Below are positions 33,744 through 44,721 of a stretch of DNA of 64,000 nt, piece by piece; within the stretch, counting starts at the first letter, position 1, and the number at the start of each line of letters is the position of its first letter. The position numbers and the translations under genes were made by a program. Source of the stretch: Stictocephala bisonia (lineage: Eukaryota; Arthropoda; Insecta; Hemiptera; Membracidae); contig JAQJVL010000743.1 in assembly GCA_035578905.1 (NCBI GenBank), forward strand, positions 338,087-402,086. Reading direction: 5' to 3'. A model generated the notes under the pieces. It did no database searches. It was not told the origin of the DNA and saw only the letters and a program-made list of their open reading frames with translations.

Positions 33744-35627
33744 TTATAGGCTAGAAAGCCTACCCCGGACAGTTACCTGATTGACCTTAGGCCACCAGAT
33801 CATAGCCCCGTAAATAATTTGTGGTCTGATGACCGCTGTGTAAAGCCAGTGGCAGACATGGGGTAACAGGCCCCATGTGGAGCCCACGCAGCGCCTAGTG
33901 GTCACGAAGGACCATTTAGCTCTGCGGATGACTTTATCAAGGTGCAGGTTCCATGTCAGTTTCTGATCAAGGATTACTCCCAGATACTTAACCGACGATG
34001 AAACAGGCAGACACACTCCACCAAGGGCCAGGCCTCTGAAGGAGCCCTGAACCCTTTTCCTGGTGAAGGGGACAATTACTGTCTTGGAAGGGTTTATTGC
34101 AAGCCCTTCTCGTACACACCAGGAGTTCACTGCTTCCAGACTATCGTTCATGATGTCCGTAACCGTGCCCTGATACTTGCCACGGACCAATAGGACAAGA
34201 TCGTCCGCATAGCCCTGTATGAAAATACCCTTTTCGGTGAGGCTGACTAGATCATCCACCACCAGGTCCCACAGGAGGGGTGAGAGGACTCCCCCCTGCG
34301 GGCATCCTCGGCTCGCAGAAATCTCCACCACCTCGCTTAGAAGGGTTGATTGAATTCTTCTGCCCCGTAACATGTGGTCGACCCACCTACAAATGGTGGG
34401 CTCTACACCACGTTGTCCCAGCGCACGAATAATCGACTGATATGAGGTGTTGTTGAATGCTCCCTCAATATCTAAAAAGGCTCCTAGAGCAATTTCTTTG
34501 TTCTCCAGGGAATGTTCAAGGTGACTGACCAAACAATGGAGGGCAGACTCGCAAGACTTCCCCGGGAGATACGCGTGTTGATTTCGGTGTAAAGGGGAGT
34601 CTTTAAGCGCCCCTTCTCGAATGTGGAATTCTACGAGTCTCTCCATGGTCTTCACCAGAAACGAGGAAAGACTAATTGGCCTAAAGGATTTGGCGTTCGT
34701 GTAGTCGCCACGCTTAGGAATAAACACTACTTTGCTAACTCTCCAGGACTGAGGAATATACCCGAAGGCAAGACTCGCCCTGAAGATTTCGCAAAGTAGA
34801 AAGTGGAGGTTCGGCGGGCCCTTCTGCAACAATGCAGGAAAGACGCCATCGCCTCCTGGGGATTTAAATGGGCTGAACTTGTCGGTTGCCCATTTAACTT
34901 TTGAAACGGTGACTATGCGTCTAGCTTGCCTCCAGTCCTCTCGAGTTGCCCTAGGTGTAGAGCTAATCTCTCGAGGGCCAGAGGCTTCCAGAGCATCGTC
35001 AACGAGATTCCCTGGGAAATGACACTTCAGAAGGAGCTTGAGCGTTTCACCAGGTAAAGTTGTCAATTCCCCTGAGCTGGTTCTCAGACTGCCCATGGGG
35101 TTGATAGGTTCGCTAGCCAAGATTTTCTGGATTCTGGCTGCCTCTTTGATGGAGTCAATCCCGCTACAAAAGGATTGCCATGAAGCCTTCTTGGCATCAC
35201 GAATGGATGAATTGTAGTCGTTAAGAGCTAAACGATACTCTTCGCGACAATTGACCACCTTAGAGCGATTAAAAAGCATTCTTACGCGCCTTTTCTTAGC
35301 TTCCAGGGATTTTGACCACCACCCGATTTTTGATCTAGGCGGTGTGTTTGAAATTGGACAGTTGTCATGGAAACTTTCAAGGATCGCATCCTGTAAACAG
35401 GATGCCGCCTGCTCCAGTTCCACGACAGACCTTATTCGTACTCTACCCCCCCCCCCCCCCGGGACCCAAGCCCGCAATGGCCGAAAGTTCCGTAGCATAG
35501 AACTCCCAGTCCGTCCCCCTAGGATTTCGGTGAGGAGAGGAAAAGGCTGACATTTTAGCTTTGATATCAAAATGAATGTACAGATGATCAGAAAGAGAAG
35601 GTTCGTCAGAGACCCGCCAGTTGTCAA
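33744..35627 (-). pseudogene. LINE ORF2 reverse transcriptase
   Basis: A frame of 627 codons. The first ~60 codons are a shadow of the endonuclease region; from the poly-G run (35446-35460) onward it is the ORF2 frame. RT blocks in order: 'KWATDKFSPFKSPGGDGVF', 'KVVFIPKRGD', 'FRPISLSSFLVKTMERL', 'QHAYLPGKSCESALH', 'GAFLDIEGAFNN' (first Asp), 'GCPQGGVLSPLLWDLVV', 'GYADDLVLLV' (catalytic Asp pair) and 'VKYLGVILDQKLTW'. All motifs are intact. It lies between the endonuclease and RNase H pieces. The frame ends by mutation after 'GRLSSL'. It makes DNA from its own RNA at the nicked target. Confidence 0.93.
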
Positions 35628-36320
35628 TTAGGCCTAGAGTGACCGCATTGCAAAGGGTCAGGTCTATGACTTCAGCTCTAACCCTATTCCTAAACGTGGG
35701 TTCATTGACCCGATTTAGAATGAATAGATCGTTAGCAACAATGAAGTTTAATAGGTACTCACCCCTCCTGTTGGAGTCAGTTGAGCCCCATGCTTCATGA
35801 TGGGCATTGGCGTCGCAGCTGACCAAAAGGTGCCGCCCCCCAATGGATTTTTTTCTACCAGGGCTTCTAGTTCCCTGGAAGGGGGTGGATCCTGAGCATC
35901 ATAGGGAAGGTACACAGAGCTGGCAATGAGCTCCCCATGCCCTTCCTCAGAGCTCAGTGTCATTCTCACTGTCGTGATGTCCCTGGAACAGAAATCAAAC
36001 AGGGGAAATACTTCCATACCATTCGCGTACCAAGATACAAGTCCAAGCATTATTGGTGGAACAAGAGGAAATTATCTTACCTTTTCCATCGGCCAGTCCT
36101 GCGATTCTGCCCTTGTGTAACCAAGGTTCTTGAATCAGGGCCAGGTCGATGTTATGTGCAGTCATGGACTGACAGAGGGCTGCCGAGGCAGCCCTACTGT
36201 AGTGCAGGTTGGCTTGGATCACTCTTGGCACTGTCCCTAGCCAGTACGACCACCAAGACCTGCCAGAGCCCAACCTCAACTTATTGTTCTTGGCCTTAAT
36301 GGCTGAGAGAACATAATCAT
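35443..36320 (-). pseudogene. LINE ORF2 APE endonuclease
   Basis: Three frames cover the nuclease. 'ANLHYSRAASAALCQSMTA' and 'IDLALIQEPWLHKG' (36255-36120, with the catalytic E-P-W) are read in frame with the end of ORF1. 'LASSVYLPYDAQDP'-like sequence is in the 36050-35748 frame. 'LVSCDANAHHEAWGS' (D-x-N-x-H active site) and 'EVIDLTLCN', 'VSDEPSLSDHLYIHF' (terminal S-D-H) are in the 35826-35443 frame. All active-site blocks can be found, but the reading frame changes twice. At the 3' edge a run of 15 C on the plus strand (35446-35460) shifts the frame into the RT. This nuclease would nick the target strand. Confidence 0.9.
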
Positions 36321-37619
36321 CCACCAGGCAGACGAAGGTCTTTGCTCCTTCCGGATCGGCCTTCCGACTGATGATGGTCCATTCCCTCACATTGAGTTCC
36401 TTGTTTTGCTCTTCTACTAACTTCAGGATTCTGGACTCGTCCATCTTTCCGAGCTGCTTAGGCGTCTTGAACAGCACCTTGGTAGCCCGTAGGATGTCCT
36501 TTTGGTCACCGATCCTGAACTGGGCCCCCTCCCACAATTTGAGAGAGGGGACAGTTGTAGCGATCCATGTTTTTGTCTCCTCGTTTTCGGTGGAGACAAT
36601 AAGAGCACCCCTCTCCATGTAGGAGTTGGTGAACAAATGGAGCTCACCACTGTCCAGCGGGCATATCGACTCAACCAGAGCTGTCTGGATGAGGTTGCCC
36701 TGCTCTTCAGTGAGCTTGCTCCCCGGATAGTTAGGTGGCACAACCGCCACCTTAATTGATTTAAGAGCTTCAAGAAAGGTCTGAGAAGAGGTTCCTTGGG
36801 AACCTTCCTCGGCCTTCTTTTGTCTCTTTAAGTCCCTCTGAGCCTGCGCGGATGAAGGGGTCGAGCCCTGCGGGCGTGCGCGTTTAGCGCCACCTTTAGA
36901 GCCGTCACCCTTCGCCTTAGGAGTCGCTCCCCTCTGGGCCTCCGCGGGTGAAGGGGTCGAGCCCTGCGGGCGTGCGCATTTGGCGCCACCTTTAGAGCTT
37001 TCACCCTCCGCCTTAGGAGTTGCCGAAGAGGTTTTCTTTGAGGCTCGATACTTAGCAGGGTCCCACTGTACACCCTGCCGGGCAAATTTCTCCTCCAGGA
37101 GTTTCTTCCTTTGATTGCCAGGAATGCGCACTGGGCAAGCCGGTGGCCGATTGGGCGAGCCGGTGGCCGAGTGGTCTAAGGCGTCAGGACTTTGAGCTTG
37201 GGTTAGAGATAGCGCTGGTTCGAACCTGGCGTAGACTGAAAGATTTATCAGTAATATTCACCTTGTACTGTACAGGTTCGCCCCCTTACTCTGACTGAGA
37301 TCGGCCTCTCCTTAAAAAAAAAAAAAAAAAAAAAAATGCGTCTCCTGGCTATCTTCATCCTGTTCAGAGCCTCTGCTGTCCGATCGAGCTGATCAGAGCC
37401 TGGGCTCCGAAGAAGGGTGTTCTCGGAGTCAGAGAGCGACATTTCCCCCTCCACCGAATCCTTGACCCGAGCAGCGGGGACATCAAGCTGGCCATCTTGG
37501 CTCCCTTCGTTCCCCGTGCCAAGGTCCTTGTCTGAGGACTCTGAGCGGTCCTCAGCCAAGTTGGACTCAGAGTCAAAGAGAGACAAGTCCCCCCCCCGAC
37601 GTTGATTTGGCCCGAGCAA
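36290..37619 (-). pseudogene. LINE ORF1 (gag-like, DUF4780-type), split by a SINE
   Basis: The Met at 37619 starts an acidic Ser/Asp-rich N-terminus ('LFDSESNLAEDRSESSDK') that runs to 37341 and is interrupted by the SINE. After the SINE the same frame resumes at 37128 ('RIPGNQRKKLLEEKFARQ'), followed by two ~30-residue Lys/Ala/Pro-rich repeats ('GGAKRARPQGSTPS'). The conserved domain at about 36770-36320 ('KVAVVPPNYPGSKLTEEQ', 'GALIVSTENEETKTWIATTV', 'LWEGAQFRIGDQ') fits DUF4780, known from insect LINE ORF1 proteins. It would bind the element RNA. The ORF runs without a stop into the endonuclease, so ORF1 and ORF2 are fused or the ORF1 stop was lost. Confidence 0.82.
37129..37334 (+). mobile_element. 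tRNA-derived SINE inserted in LINE ORF1
   Basis: The 206-bp insert has a polymerase III A box TGGCCGAGTGG (37164-37174) and B box GGTTCGAACCT (37217-37227), as in tRNA-Leu/Ser genes. An unrelated body and an A run (37314-37336) follow. Flanks are AATGCG at 37123-37128 and 37335-37340. Its first ~20 bases are duplicated in tandem (37132-37151 and 37152-37171, 'gggcgagccggtggccgag'). Confidence 0.88.
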
Positions 37620-38231
37620 TGGAAGACAATGGCTGGCCAGTGTAGCTGCCCTCTGCTCCTATGCTCGGTTGATTGCCTAAGGACTCAATGCGGTCCTTAG
37701 GTGAAGGTTTTGTTTTTGGTATTTCTGGATCCATAGGATTCCCACGAGTAGCAGGGAACTAAATGGTCTAGCCCCGACAGAGCCCCGCATGTCCGGGTAA
37801 GCCTATTTGAAACTAGATTTCGGCTGGTGTCCAGAGTCCACATGGTAACGACTGGTCTACCACCAATCATTCAGCCCTCGGCCCACGCTGTTCCACCTTG
37901 GCTTGTGGTTGGAAGGTGAGAAGGAAGAAACAGTGAAAAGGAGGGGTAAGGCAACAGAGTGGGGACAGAAAAGATAAGCTGCCTTGCAGCTTAGAGAACA
38001 GAGTTAGTAAGAGTGCTGGAAGAAGAAGTAGCACTCCACTGGAAGAAAGGTCCAGAGAAGATAAGGCTTCTGGACGAGGCACGGGAGAGTGGATGTTTGG
38101 TAGGATAAGGAATTAATGGGATAGGAGTGCTCTCAGTATCGGGATCACACTGAGAGCTGTGGGAAGGTACCCTCCTCCTTTCTCATCGGTTATGGGAAAG
38201 ATGAGACCCCGGGCTTGGGACCGGTGCAGCT
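37620..38231 (-). promoter_or_regulatory. LINE 5' UTR
   Basis: The GC-rich stretch between the target duplication and ORF1 begins (minus strand) AGCTGCACCGGTCCCAAGCC. LINEs of this group carry an internal promoter here. No specific box is identified. Confidence 0.6.
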
Positions 38232-39560
38232 TTTTAGATGATAACTGGTGATTATCCGTTGATCACAGGGGGCTCCCAATATGATCTCGGGGGAGGGGCG
38301 GGTTCTATCTAAGATGATCATAAGAAATTACCTTACTTTTTTATTGGATACTATCTAAGTTGATAACGGAGGCACAAATTCAAATTTATGAACTTTTTGT
38401 GAGGAAACGATTGAATATACTACATGAAAGTATATGACACATTTTGTACAGAATTTAATTGTTAATTTGAATATTTCATTAGGTGATATCCAAACTAATT
38501 ATTACAGATTCTGTAAAACAAAAACCTCAACTGTGCAAACAGGTAAGCGTATTTTCGTCAGCCATTATGATTTTTTTCGGTTATGAAAAGCGCAAAACCA
38601 ATTGTATAGCATTTTAGTAACAGGAAATGTGAGGGTAAATAGTATGAAAGATTGTAGGTTTCTAGCTTCTTTTAATCATGATTAATTAGGATGATCTCTT
38701 CCAAAAAATCACTTGTTTTCGACAAAAATTAATTTTACTGACTTTTTGCGAGGAAACTATAGTGTATACCACAAAAATGTAAATTACATTTTTTGTACAG
38801 CATTTAATTTTTAGGTTGAACATTTCATTAGGTGCTATCTAAACTAAATGTTACAGCTTCAGTAAAACAAAAACTTCAACTCTACAAACAGTACAGCAAT
38901 TTCACGTCAGCCATTTTGAATTTTTTCTAGGTTATAAAAAGTGAAAAATCAAAGTTTATAGCAGTTTGATAACAGAGTTCTAAACATAAATAACGTGTAC
39001 GTTTAAGTTTTTAGCTCCTTTAAATCATGCTTAAATGGGAGGAACTATTCCAAAAAATCACATGTTTTCGAAAAAAAACTTTCGAATGTGGTGTTAAATA
39101 AACTAAACATTTAAGTTTCAATAAAACAAAAACCTCAATTCTGCAAACAGATAAACGTTTCACGTCAGCCATTTTGGATTTTTTCTAGGTTATGGACAGT
39201 GCAAAATCGAAACTTAATAGTAGTTTTGATAACAAATTAGTAAAATTAAGTAGTGTGTAGGGTTTTAAGTTCTTAAATTATCGTAATAATGCAGTAAAAT
39301 ACGAATAACATAACAAAAATAACATCTTTTGAACGAAATGTGAAAATTAAAGTTTTTTTGCGTAGTTATTATCAAAAATACAAAAAAAATGTATCAGACC
39401 AAAAACGTAGGAAATTTAATTACAAATGTGAAGTTTGCTGTCAGATTTGTTCTACAACCAACAGTTTGCCCACAAGTAAGCCGTTAGTAAAACTCTGCAC
39501 ACAATTAAATATCCCCGTCCAACATTTTGATTTGTTAGGGGGTTAAAAATTAAAAAAAAT
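38232..39560. repeat. ~350-bp tandem repeat, part right of the LINE
   Basis: Begins with the right target duplication. Anchor blocks recur: 'actttttgtgagg' at 38391 and 38741 (period 350), and 'cgtcagccattttg' near 38560, 38908 and 39165. The third unit is internally shortened. The end 'gtaggaaatttaattacaa ... gctgtcag' (39405-39443) matches the left side of the LINE, so the array was continuous before the insertion. Copies differ by roughly 10-20% by eye. Confidence 0.85.
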
Positions 39561-39689
39561 TTGTTTTCGGAATTTTCCCGTCGGTTGCTCAGTAAAAGAT
39601 ACAAGTGTGCCAAATTAAAAGTTTCTAGCTCATCTGGAAGTGGGTTAGAATTCGTATACATGAGTGAGTGAGTTACACGTGCGGCTATA

Positions 39690-39970
39690 TAGATATTGGT
39701 TAAACGGTTCTACCGGGATTTCAAGCACCTTTTAAATAATAATTTAAAACAAACGAAACGTAATTATTACCTTACAAAATTAAACGAATCCTCTGCTGAT
39801 CCCAAACAATTTTTGTCAATAATTAATGAACTAGCTGGTAGAACAAACAAAAAAGATTCTTTTCCAATTGAAAAATTTTCTTCAGATAATTCGAATACCA
39901 CCTCCAAACAAGTAGCTGATGAATTCAATACATTTTTTCTAACGTCGGTGAGTCATTTTTTGATTAGATA
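39690..39970 (+). pseudogene. LINE ORF2 linker fragment
   Basis: 'YRDFKHLLNNNLKQTKRNYY', 'LNESSADPKQFLSIINELAG' and 'SKQVADEFNTFFLT' are the block between endonuclease and RT in Jockey/CR1-type LINEs. The frame is open for 91 codons. It lacks both flanking domains. It lies about 0.7 kb upstream of the KIAA0930-like exon. Confidence 0.75.
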
Positions 39971-40652
39971 GATTCAAGTGGGATCTTAGTTGTTAATGAC
40001 TAGGAGTTATACATTTATATATGAAGGTTTTATCGTGTTAGTAATTTTATTATACTATATTAATGTGTTAGCATGGTAGAAATTCTATCTATAATTCTAT
40101 TATCTATTATAAGAATTTTGGTTGCCTTTGCATACTCGTATTGAACTGTCAATATTGTAACAGCTGTAATGTTTCTGTTAGTATTTACTTCTGCTCTTGG
40201 TCCTGACCTGCTGCTGAACTGATGATAAAGATCAATTAATTTTGAATTGATCAACATCAGTTTACTAGTCTACTATACATATACATACACTAAAGTCAAG
40301 CCTGAGTCAAAGGCGTAAGTTAGGTTCTTCTGCAAGAATGAAGTTATCATCTTGCATTATGTGAAAGATAAGTGTACAGTTAAAACCTTGAATTAATTTT
40401 ATTGTAGGATGTCGTTCCTCTCTTATTGGTATTATATAGAAGCGTTTAAGACATTTAGATCAGTATTTTGGTAGTTCGTAAAAAAGGCATTTAATACCAG
40501 GCTGTAACAATTTTGTTAATACTGCTATTGCATTTATTTTAATAATGTACTGTAGGACCTAACTGTAATAAAAAAAATACCACTAATGAGTGGAGTAAGT
40601 CCTGGAAACATATTTATTCTATAAACAAGTAGTAATAAATTGTGTTTTAATA
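39971..40652. other. Region upstream of the KIAA0930-like first coding exon
   Basis: AT-rich and without a clear repeat. It should contain the 5' UTR or promoter, or an upstream intron, but no start site or TATA box can be placed. Confidence 0.4.
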
Positions 40653-40761
40653 ATGGCATTTACAGGAGCCAGTTTTTTAAAAACACCTAGTGCTTTGGAA
40701 CAGCTACTTGAAGAAATCAACTTTCAAAGGACAAAGGAAATGAGGCAGTTGCTTAAAGATG
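40653..40761 (+). CDS. KIAA0930 homologue (DUF2045), first coding exon
   Basis: The ATG at 40653 opens 'MAFTGASFLKTPSALEQLLE' then 'EINFQRTKEMRQLLKD', ending in G before the donor GTAAGA (40762). It joins in phase to 55508, where G plus AT makes Asp and continues as 'SGFVVLQGSSYWTDLFVRHF'. This N-terminus with the following exon is the pattern of the insect KIAA0930-like protein, a conserved single-domain protein of unknown function. Phase agreement across 14.7 kb and exon-like codon use support it. The rest of the gene lies beyond 64 kb. Confidence 0.8.
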
Positions 40762-41124
40762 GTAAGAACTAATTTTAATAAATATCCATTCGGCTAATGA
40801 AAACATATAACCCATAAGATCCTTTAATTATCTATTAGGTCCTAGGTTAATTCTAATCAGTTCTTACATTTACTGATCACTTTATTAACTCATGTTGTAT
40901 AGTAATGGTAGACTAACCATGATAAAAAAGGTAAGTTAACAATCCAAAAACATTGTCAGTAATTATGCACTTTCTTGCCACCTCTGAAAATACAATGCCT
41001 GGTTGAAAAAGTGGTGAAATATGAGTTTATTTCCTTGAGGAAGTTAACTTCATCCAATTTAAACTAGTTTTTACCGAAAAATCGAAAACTAGTTTTTTAT
41101 CCTGATAGTGAAAAAACCAATAAT

Positions 41125-42172
41125 TTAACACTTAGAAGCCTAAGCCTGTCTATAGCACGGGCGCCGCTGACTATCTGACTTGCCAACGCCCGTGTATATG
41201 ACGGGCGGCCGTATTTAATATAATAATTTCATAATATCAGCGTATTCTCGGGATCAGGCTATATCAATATATTTGTTGATTATCTGTCTTTATGTTCTGT
41301 GCCATTTGGTTTGTTTTCAAACCATGCGATGAAAAAAAAAATTTTAATACCAGATGTTTACCGAAAGTTACCGTCCGTAGTTGCCTTTAATGTTAGTTCT
41401 CACTTAACAGCTGTTTTGATACGCTGTGATCGTTGTGCCTCTTATTGTTTAGAGTTGTTTATTGTTTGGAATTCTATCAAATAATCTGTATTATAGGTGT
41501 TAGATGTGAATATTGTATTTTATTTCTGTTGTTTTGTACAGTTGCAACATATTATTTGTAATTTTGTACAGTTTTGTTATGTGTTTCTCTATCGATCGAA
41601 AATATTAACATGAAAATAGTCTGCTTTCGTTTTCAGTTACTTCAAGTATTTATAAAAGTCCTGTTGTATTTATGATTTAGTATTTATTTTGTGTGTATAA
41701 TCATGAGTGATCTTAGAAGTGATTTAATTCGTGACAATCTGTGTAATGATTCAGATGTAAATGATGATTTAGACAGTGAAGTAAATCTTGAATTTATTGA
41801 TGCTTTGAATGAAAATATTCAAGATCCGGTTCTTGACTCAGGCTCAGAGGGAAATTGGATGATGAGAATATGCATGCCACAATGCTTCAAATTATATCAC
41901 GCCAAGGAAAATTATTTAAATTGAACTGAATGTAGCTATTTTTGTTTTATACATATTTTGCACAGTTTTTCGCTACCTTCACACTGTTGCAATATTTTTG
42001 AATGTATTATATCTATATACTTCTGAAAAGGTGTCTTTTACTCTTTGAAATGATATATAACACTTAGTTATCAAATATTTATAGTAGATTGCAGAATTTT
42101 TCAATTTTAATACAAAATGTCTTGGTAACCATAGAAGCAGGTGTGTAAACGGCCTAGACTTCAAAGTGTTAA
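41125..42172 (+). mobile_element. piggyBac element, internally deleted
   Basis: Bounded by TTAA (41125-41128 and 42169-42172). Termini TTAACACTTAGAAGCCTAAG and, inverted, TTAACACTTTGAAGTCTAGG match at 17 of 20 positions. GC-rich subterminal sequence follows on the left ('gcacgggcgccgctgac', 'cgcccgtgtatatgacgggc'). It carries only the N-terminal part of a transposase frame. It lies in the first intron of the KIAA0930-like gene, in the same orientation. Confidence 0.9.
41703..41924 (+). pseudogene. piggyBac transposase N-terminal remnant
   Basis: The ATG at 41703 begins 'MSDLRSDLIRDNLCNDSDVN' and an acidic Asp/Glu/Asn-rich tract ('DDLDSEVNLEFIDALNEN', 'DPVLDSGSE'). This is the usual low-complexity acidic start of piggyBac transposases, before the dimerisation and DDD catalytic domain. 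After about 50 codons the similarity ends at what appears to be the deletion point, and the frame stops at 41924. No catalytic Asp or C-terminal zinc finger remains. The call depends on the element's TTAA ends as much as on the protein. Confidence 0.65.
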
Positions 42173-43394
42173 AAAATTGTTATTTTTCATCAAATATTTT
42201 TTTAAATTCACATGTTTTTTATGCTGAACATGAATATATAATTGGTTTTGCAGTAAAGTTATTTATTCAGCCTGAAAAATACATTTTTTACTGACCTGAC
42301 CAAACATAACCTGACTTATCCTAATTGTCTATTTACTCAACAAATATTCGTAATTTGCGTTAAATTCTGGTTTTTGGGCTCTGTGACTGCCTACCGGCCG
42401 GCACTCTGGCTGGAATATAGATGAATTCGGTTTTTGTGATAGATAGTTGTTTTACATAATGGTCGCGTAATTGCCGCTAATCGCCATTCGCTGCAAAAGT
42501 TGTTTTTCCGTTATATCTCGAAAACCAATTGTAATATGCCAAAATAGTTTTCAAATTTTTATTCAGCGCAAAAACACATCAAATTAAAAAAAGATGATTA
42601 AAATACCATTTAAATTAACGGAAATATATCAATAATATTAAAAGTTGTGATATTGGTATTTTGGGTAAAATATGTGATTTCCGCGGAATAGAAAGCATAT
42701 CTCGTGAGAATACAGCCAATTTCAGACCAATTTCAAGCAAAATTTTCCAATTTTGTTTGATGGCAAGAAACTGCATAAATACCACATTGCCTATTATCGT
42801 TGTATTACATTTTATACATAATGGAAAGTAATATGTTAAAGAGTGTGTAGTAAATTTCAAGAACGAAAGTATCCCATATCAATTTTAACGTAGGCCTGAA
42901 TACCTTAAATTTGATCGTTCTACAAATCTGTTCACAAAAACTGATGGACACACTGTACAATTTTTATTTAAGTTGGGGATATAGGTCTAGGGTACCAAAT
43001 GTAGAGGTACATTCAGAACAAATTTCCTATTTCAAACAAGTTAATACTGATTGGTGATAGAATTTTTTCCCGGGCCTTTTGCAAACTTAAAAGTAGTTTA
43101 GAATTTCCAAAGTTACTAGAGGACAAACAACTGCATGCTTCGCTTGCCACCCCCCTTCACTCGCTGTTCTCATGACTCCTCGGCCTTCAGCAATAGAATG
43201 TGACTTTTGACCAAAAATATTACTGTAGTGGTAAGACTGCATTAAGTACACTTATAAAATGTTAATTTACTTTTAGTAGCTTACTTATTGCACTTGACTT
43301 CCAACCTATTTACAGTAAACATAAACACAATGTGTTATTACCAAGATTAAGAAAGATGTATAATAACCCTCTCAATATTACAAACATCATTTTT
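42173..43394. other. Intronic AT-rich DNA
   Basis: No exon or transposon terminus was recognised within the large intron. Confidence 0.4.
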
Positions 43395-43560
43395 TTCATT
43401 CTATCAGCTGTTAAAATTTTGTAAACATCATTATTTACATTTGAACAGCTGTTTCTATTTTTCTACTTTAAATCTCTCTCCATATGTTATACTTATGGCC
43501 AAAAAACGTACTTTGAGGGCTTCCTGTGCCCTTCAGGTTAAAAATATTGGAAAATTGAAA
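43395..43560. repeat. Dispersed repeat, copy at 43.4 kb
   Basis: Shares ordered blocks with 45645-45745: 'cagctgtt', 'atgttatacttatggccaaa', 'tactttgagggcttcctgtg' and 'cccttcagg' against 'aatgttattcttatggaaag', 'attttgaggggctgtttgta' and 'ccccttagg'. No terminus was found. Confidence 0.5.
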
Positions 43561-43807
43561 CCTTATTGCACAACTTCGAATTGGGGCAATTTGTTTGATA
43601 CCTCAATAGTTAAAATTGATAAATAAATAAGGGAAGAGTTGCTTTGACAAAAAAATGGCTTCACGTATTATATATAAGGATGTGTGATCCAAGGCTGCTC
43701 TATGTCTCACGTGCCTCACGTCAAGCTAGTCTTCCTCCACCAGTATAGTTGAAAGCAGTAACAGTTGAAATACAAGGTGTGTTCAGTCAATTTCCCTTTT
43801 AACTAAT

Positions 43808-44330
43808 AATTTATTTATTTATTCATTCCAATGGTTTCCCATTTTTTACAAACAAATTAACACACACATTACAACATCAGTTAACAACTAATTACAAGCT
43901 TACACTAGGTCTAACTCAACATCTTACTATCCTAGATTTTATTTAAACATCACAGGCAACAACATAACTATGATAACAATAAAATACCAAATAAAAAAAT
44001 TCCAACTAATTTTCAATTACATTAACACGGTATCTGACAGATACACCAGAGAACCTTAAGTTTTAAATGGCTTCAGGTTCTTTACACAAATGAAAATGTC
44101 ATCATAATTATTAATATTTGTTTTTGTAGTGACTTTTTTTAAAACTTTTGTATCAATTAGCCTATCTAAGAAAACTGTATATTTTCAACTAAACACATGT
44201 ATACATTCATTTCAAATGTTGTAATGTGATATTTTATATATAGGACTCTGATTATCATTAATAATAACATATTTTAATACAAATTGCAGTTTATTACAAA
44301 TTATGAATTGTCTTTGTCTTCTTACATATA
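43808..44330 (-). mobile_element. Probable LINE 3' end
   Basis: Minus-strand sequence ends in an (AAAT)n tail (plus strand 'atttatttatttattcattc'), followed inward by 'caatggtttcccatttttta', similar to the LINE end at 54769 ('caacggttccaccattctta'). Upstream is AT-rich with scattered stops; no RT motif remains. Class by tail only. Confidence 0.4.
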
Positions 44331-44721
44331 CAGAATAAAATGTTCTGACGTCAAAGCTCGCACCTTGTCTCAGAGGTATTTAGAGCATGTGAGGGGTGTA
44401 GGTGTTGCCTCGGCGAAACTGGTTTCCACACTGGCTCATTGAGAGAGTGGAGGGGAGCTTCCATTGTAATGGTGGAGCCCCCTTGACATAAGAGGGGTAA
44501 AGGGTGTGCAAAAAACATTTGCTGGTATCTATGAGATATGGTGCAACCGACGGAGGGTTAAACAAGAACAAATAATTCGAAGAAGTTTGAAAATAGCTAA
44601 CTAATACTATAGGGTATTATTTATACTAATAAATAGGTGCAACACAAGTAGCGTAAGTGAGATACTGTAAATAAATTTAATATTATGATTTTACGTTGAA
44701 CAGTTAATCTATTTATTTACA
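44331..44721. other. GC-richer segment of unknown nature
   Basis: 44365-44560 is richer in G and C than its neighbours and has an open minus frame (44571-44380) without a recognised motif. It could be a fragment of an unidentified element. Confidence 0.3.

Larger units (their letters stand above)
32523..38231 (-). mobile_element. APE-RT-RNaseH LINE (LOA/R1-like, I superfamily)
   Basis: A 5.7-kb non-LTR retrotransposon reading leftward. It lies between two copies of the 12-bp TTTTAGATGATA (32511-32522 and 38232-38243). The 3' end is (AACT)n-like (plus strand gtttagttagttagtttg). Order: 5' UTR (37620-38231), ORF1 (37619 to about 36300), ORF2 with endonuclease, RT, RNase H and a CCHC motif. It looks complete at both ends but carries several frame changes and a SINE in ORF1. 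The GC content is clearly higher than its surroundings, which marks it as recent. Confidence 0.92.

Noticed and set aside
37129..37240. Functional tRNA-Leu gene
   Set aside because: Flanked by a target duplication and an A tail, with an extra 20-bp duplication at its start; it is a SINE head.
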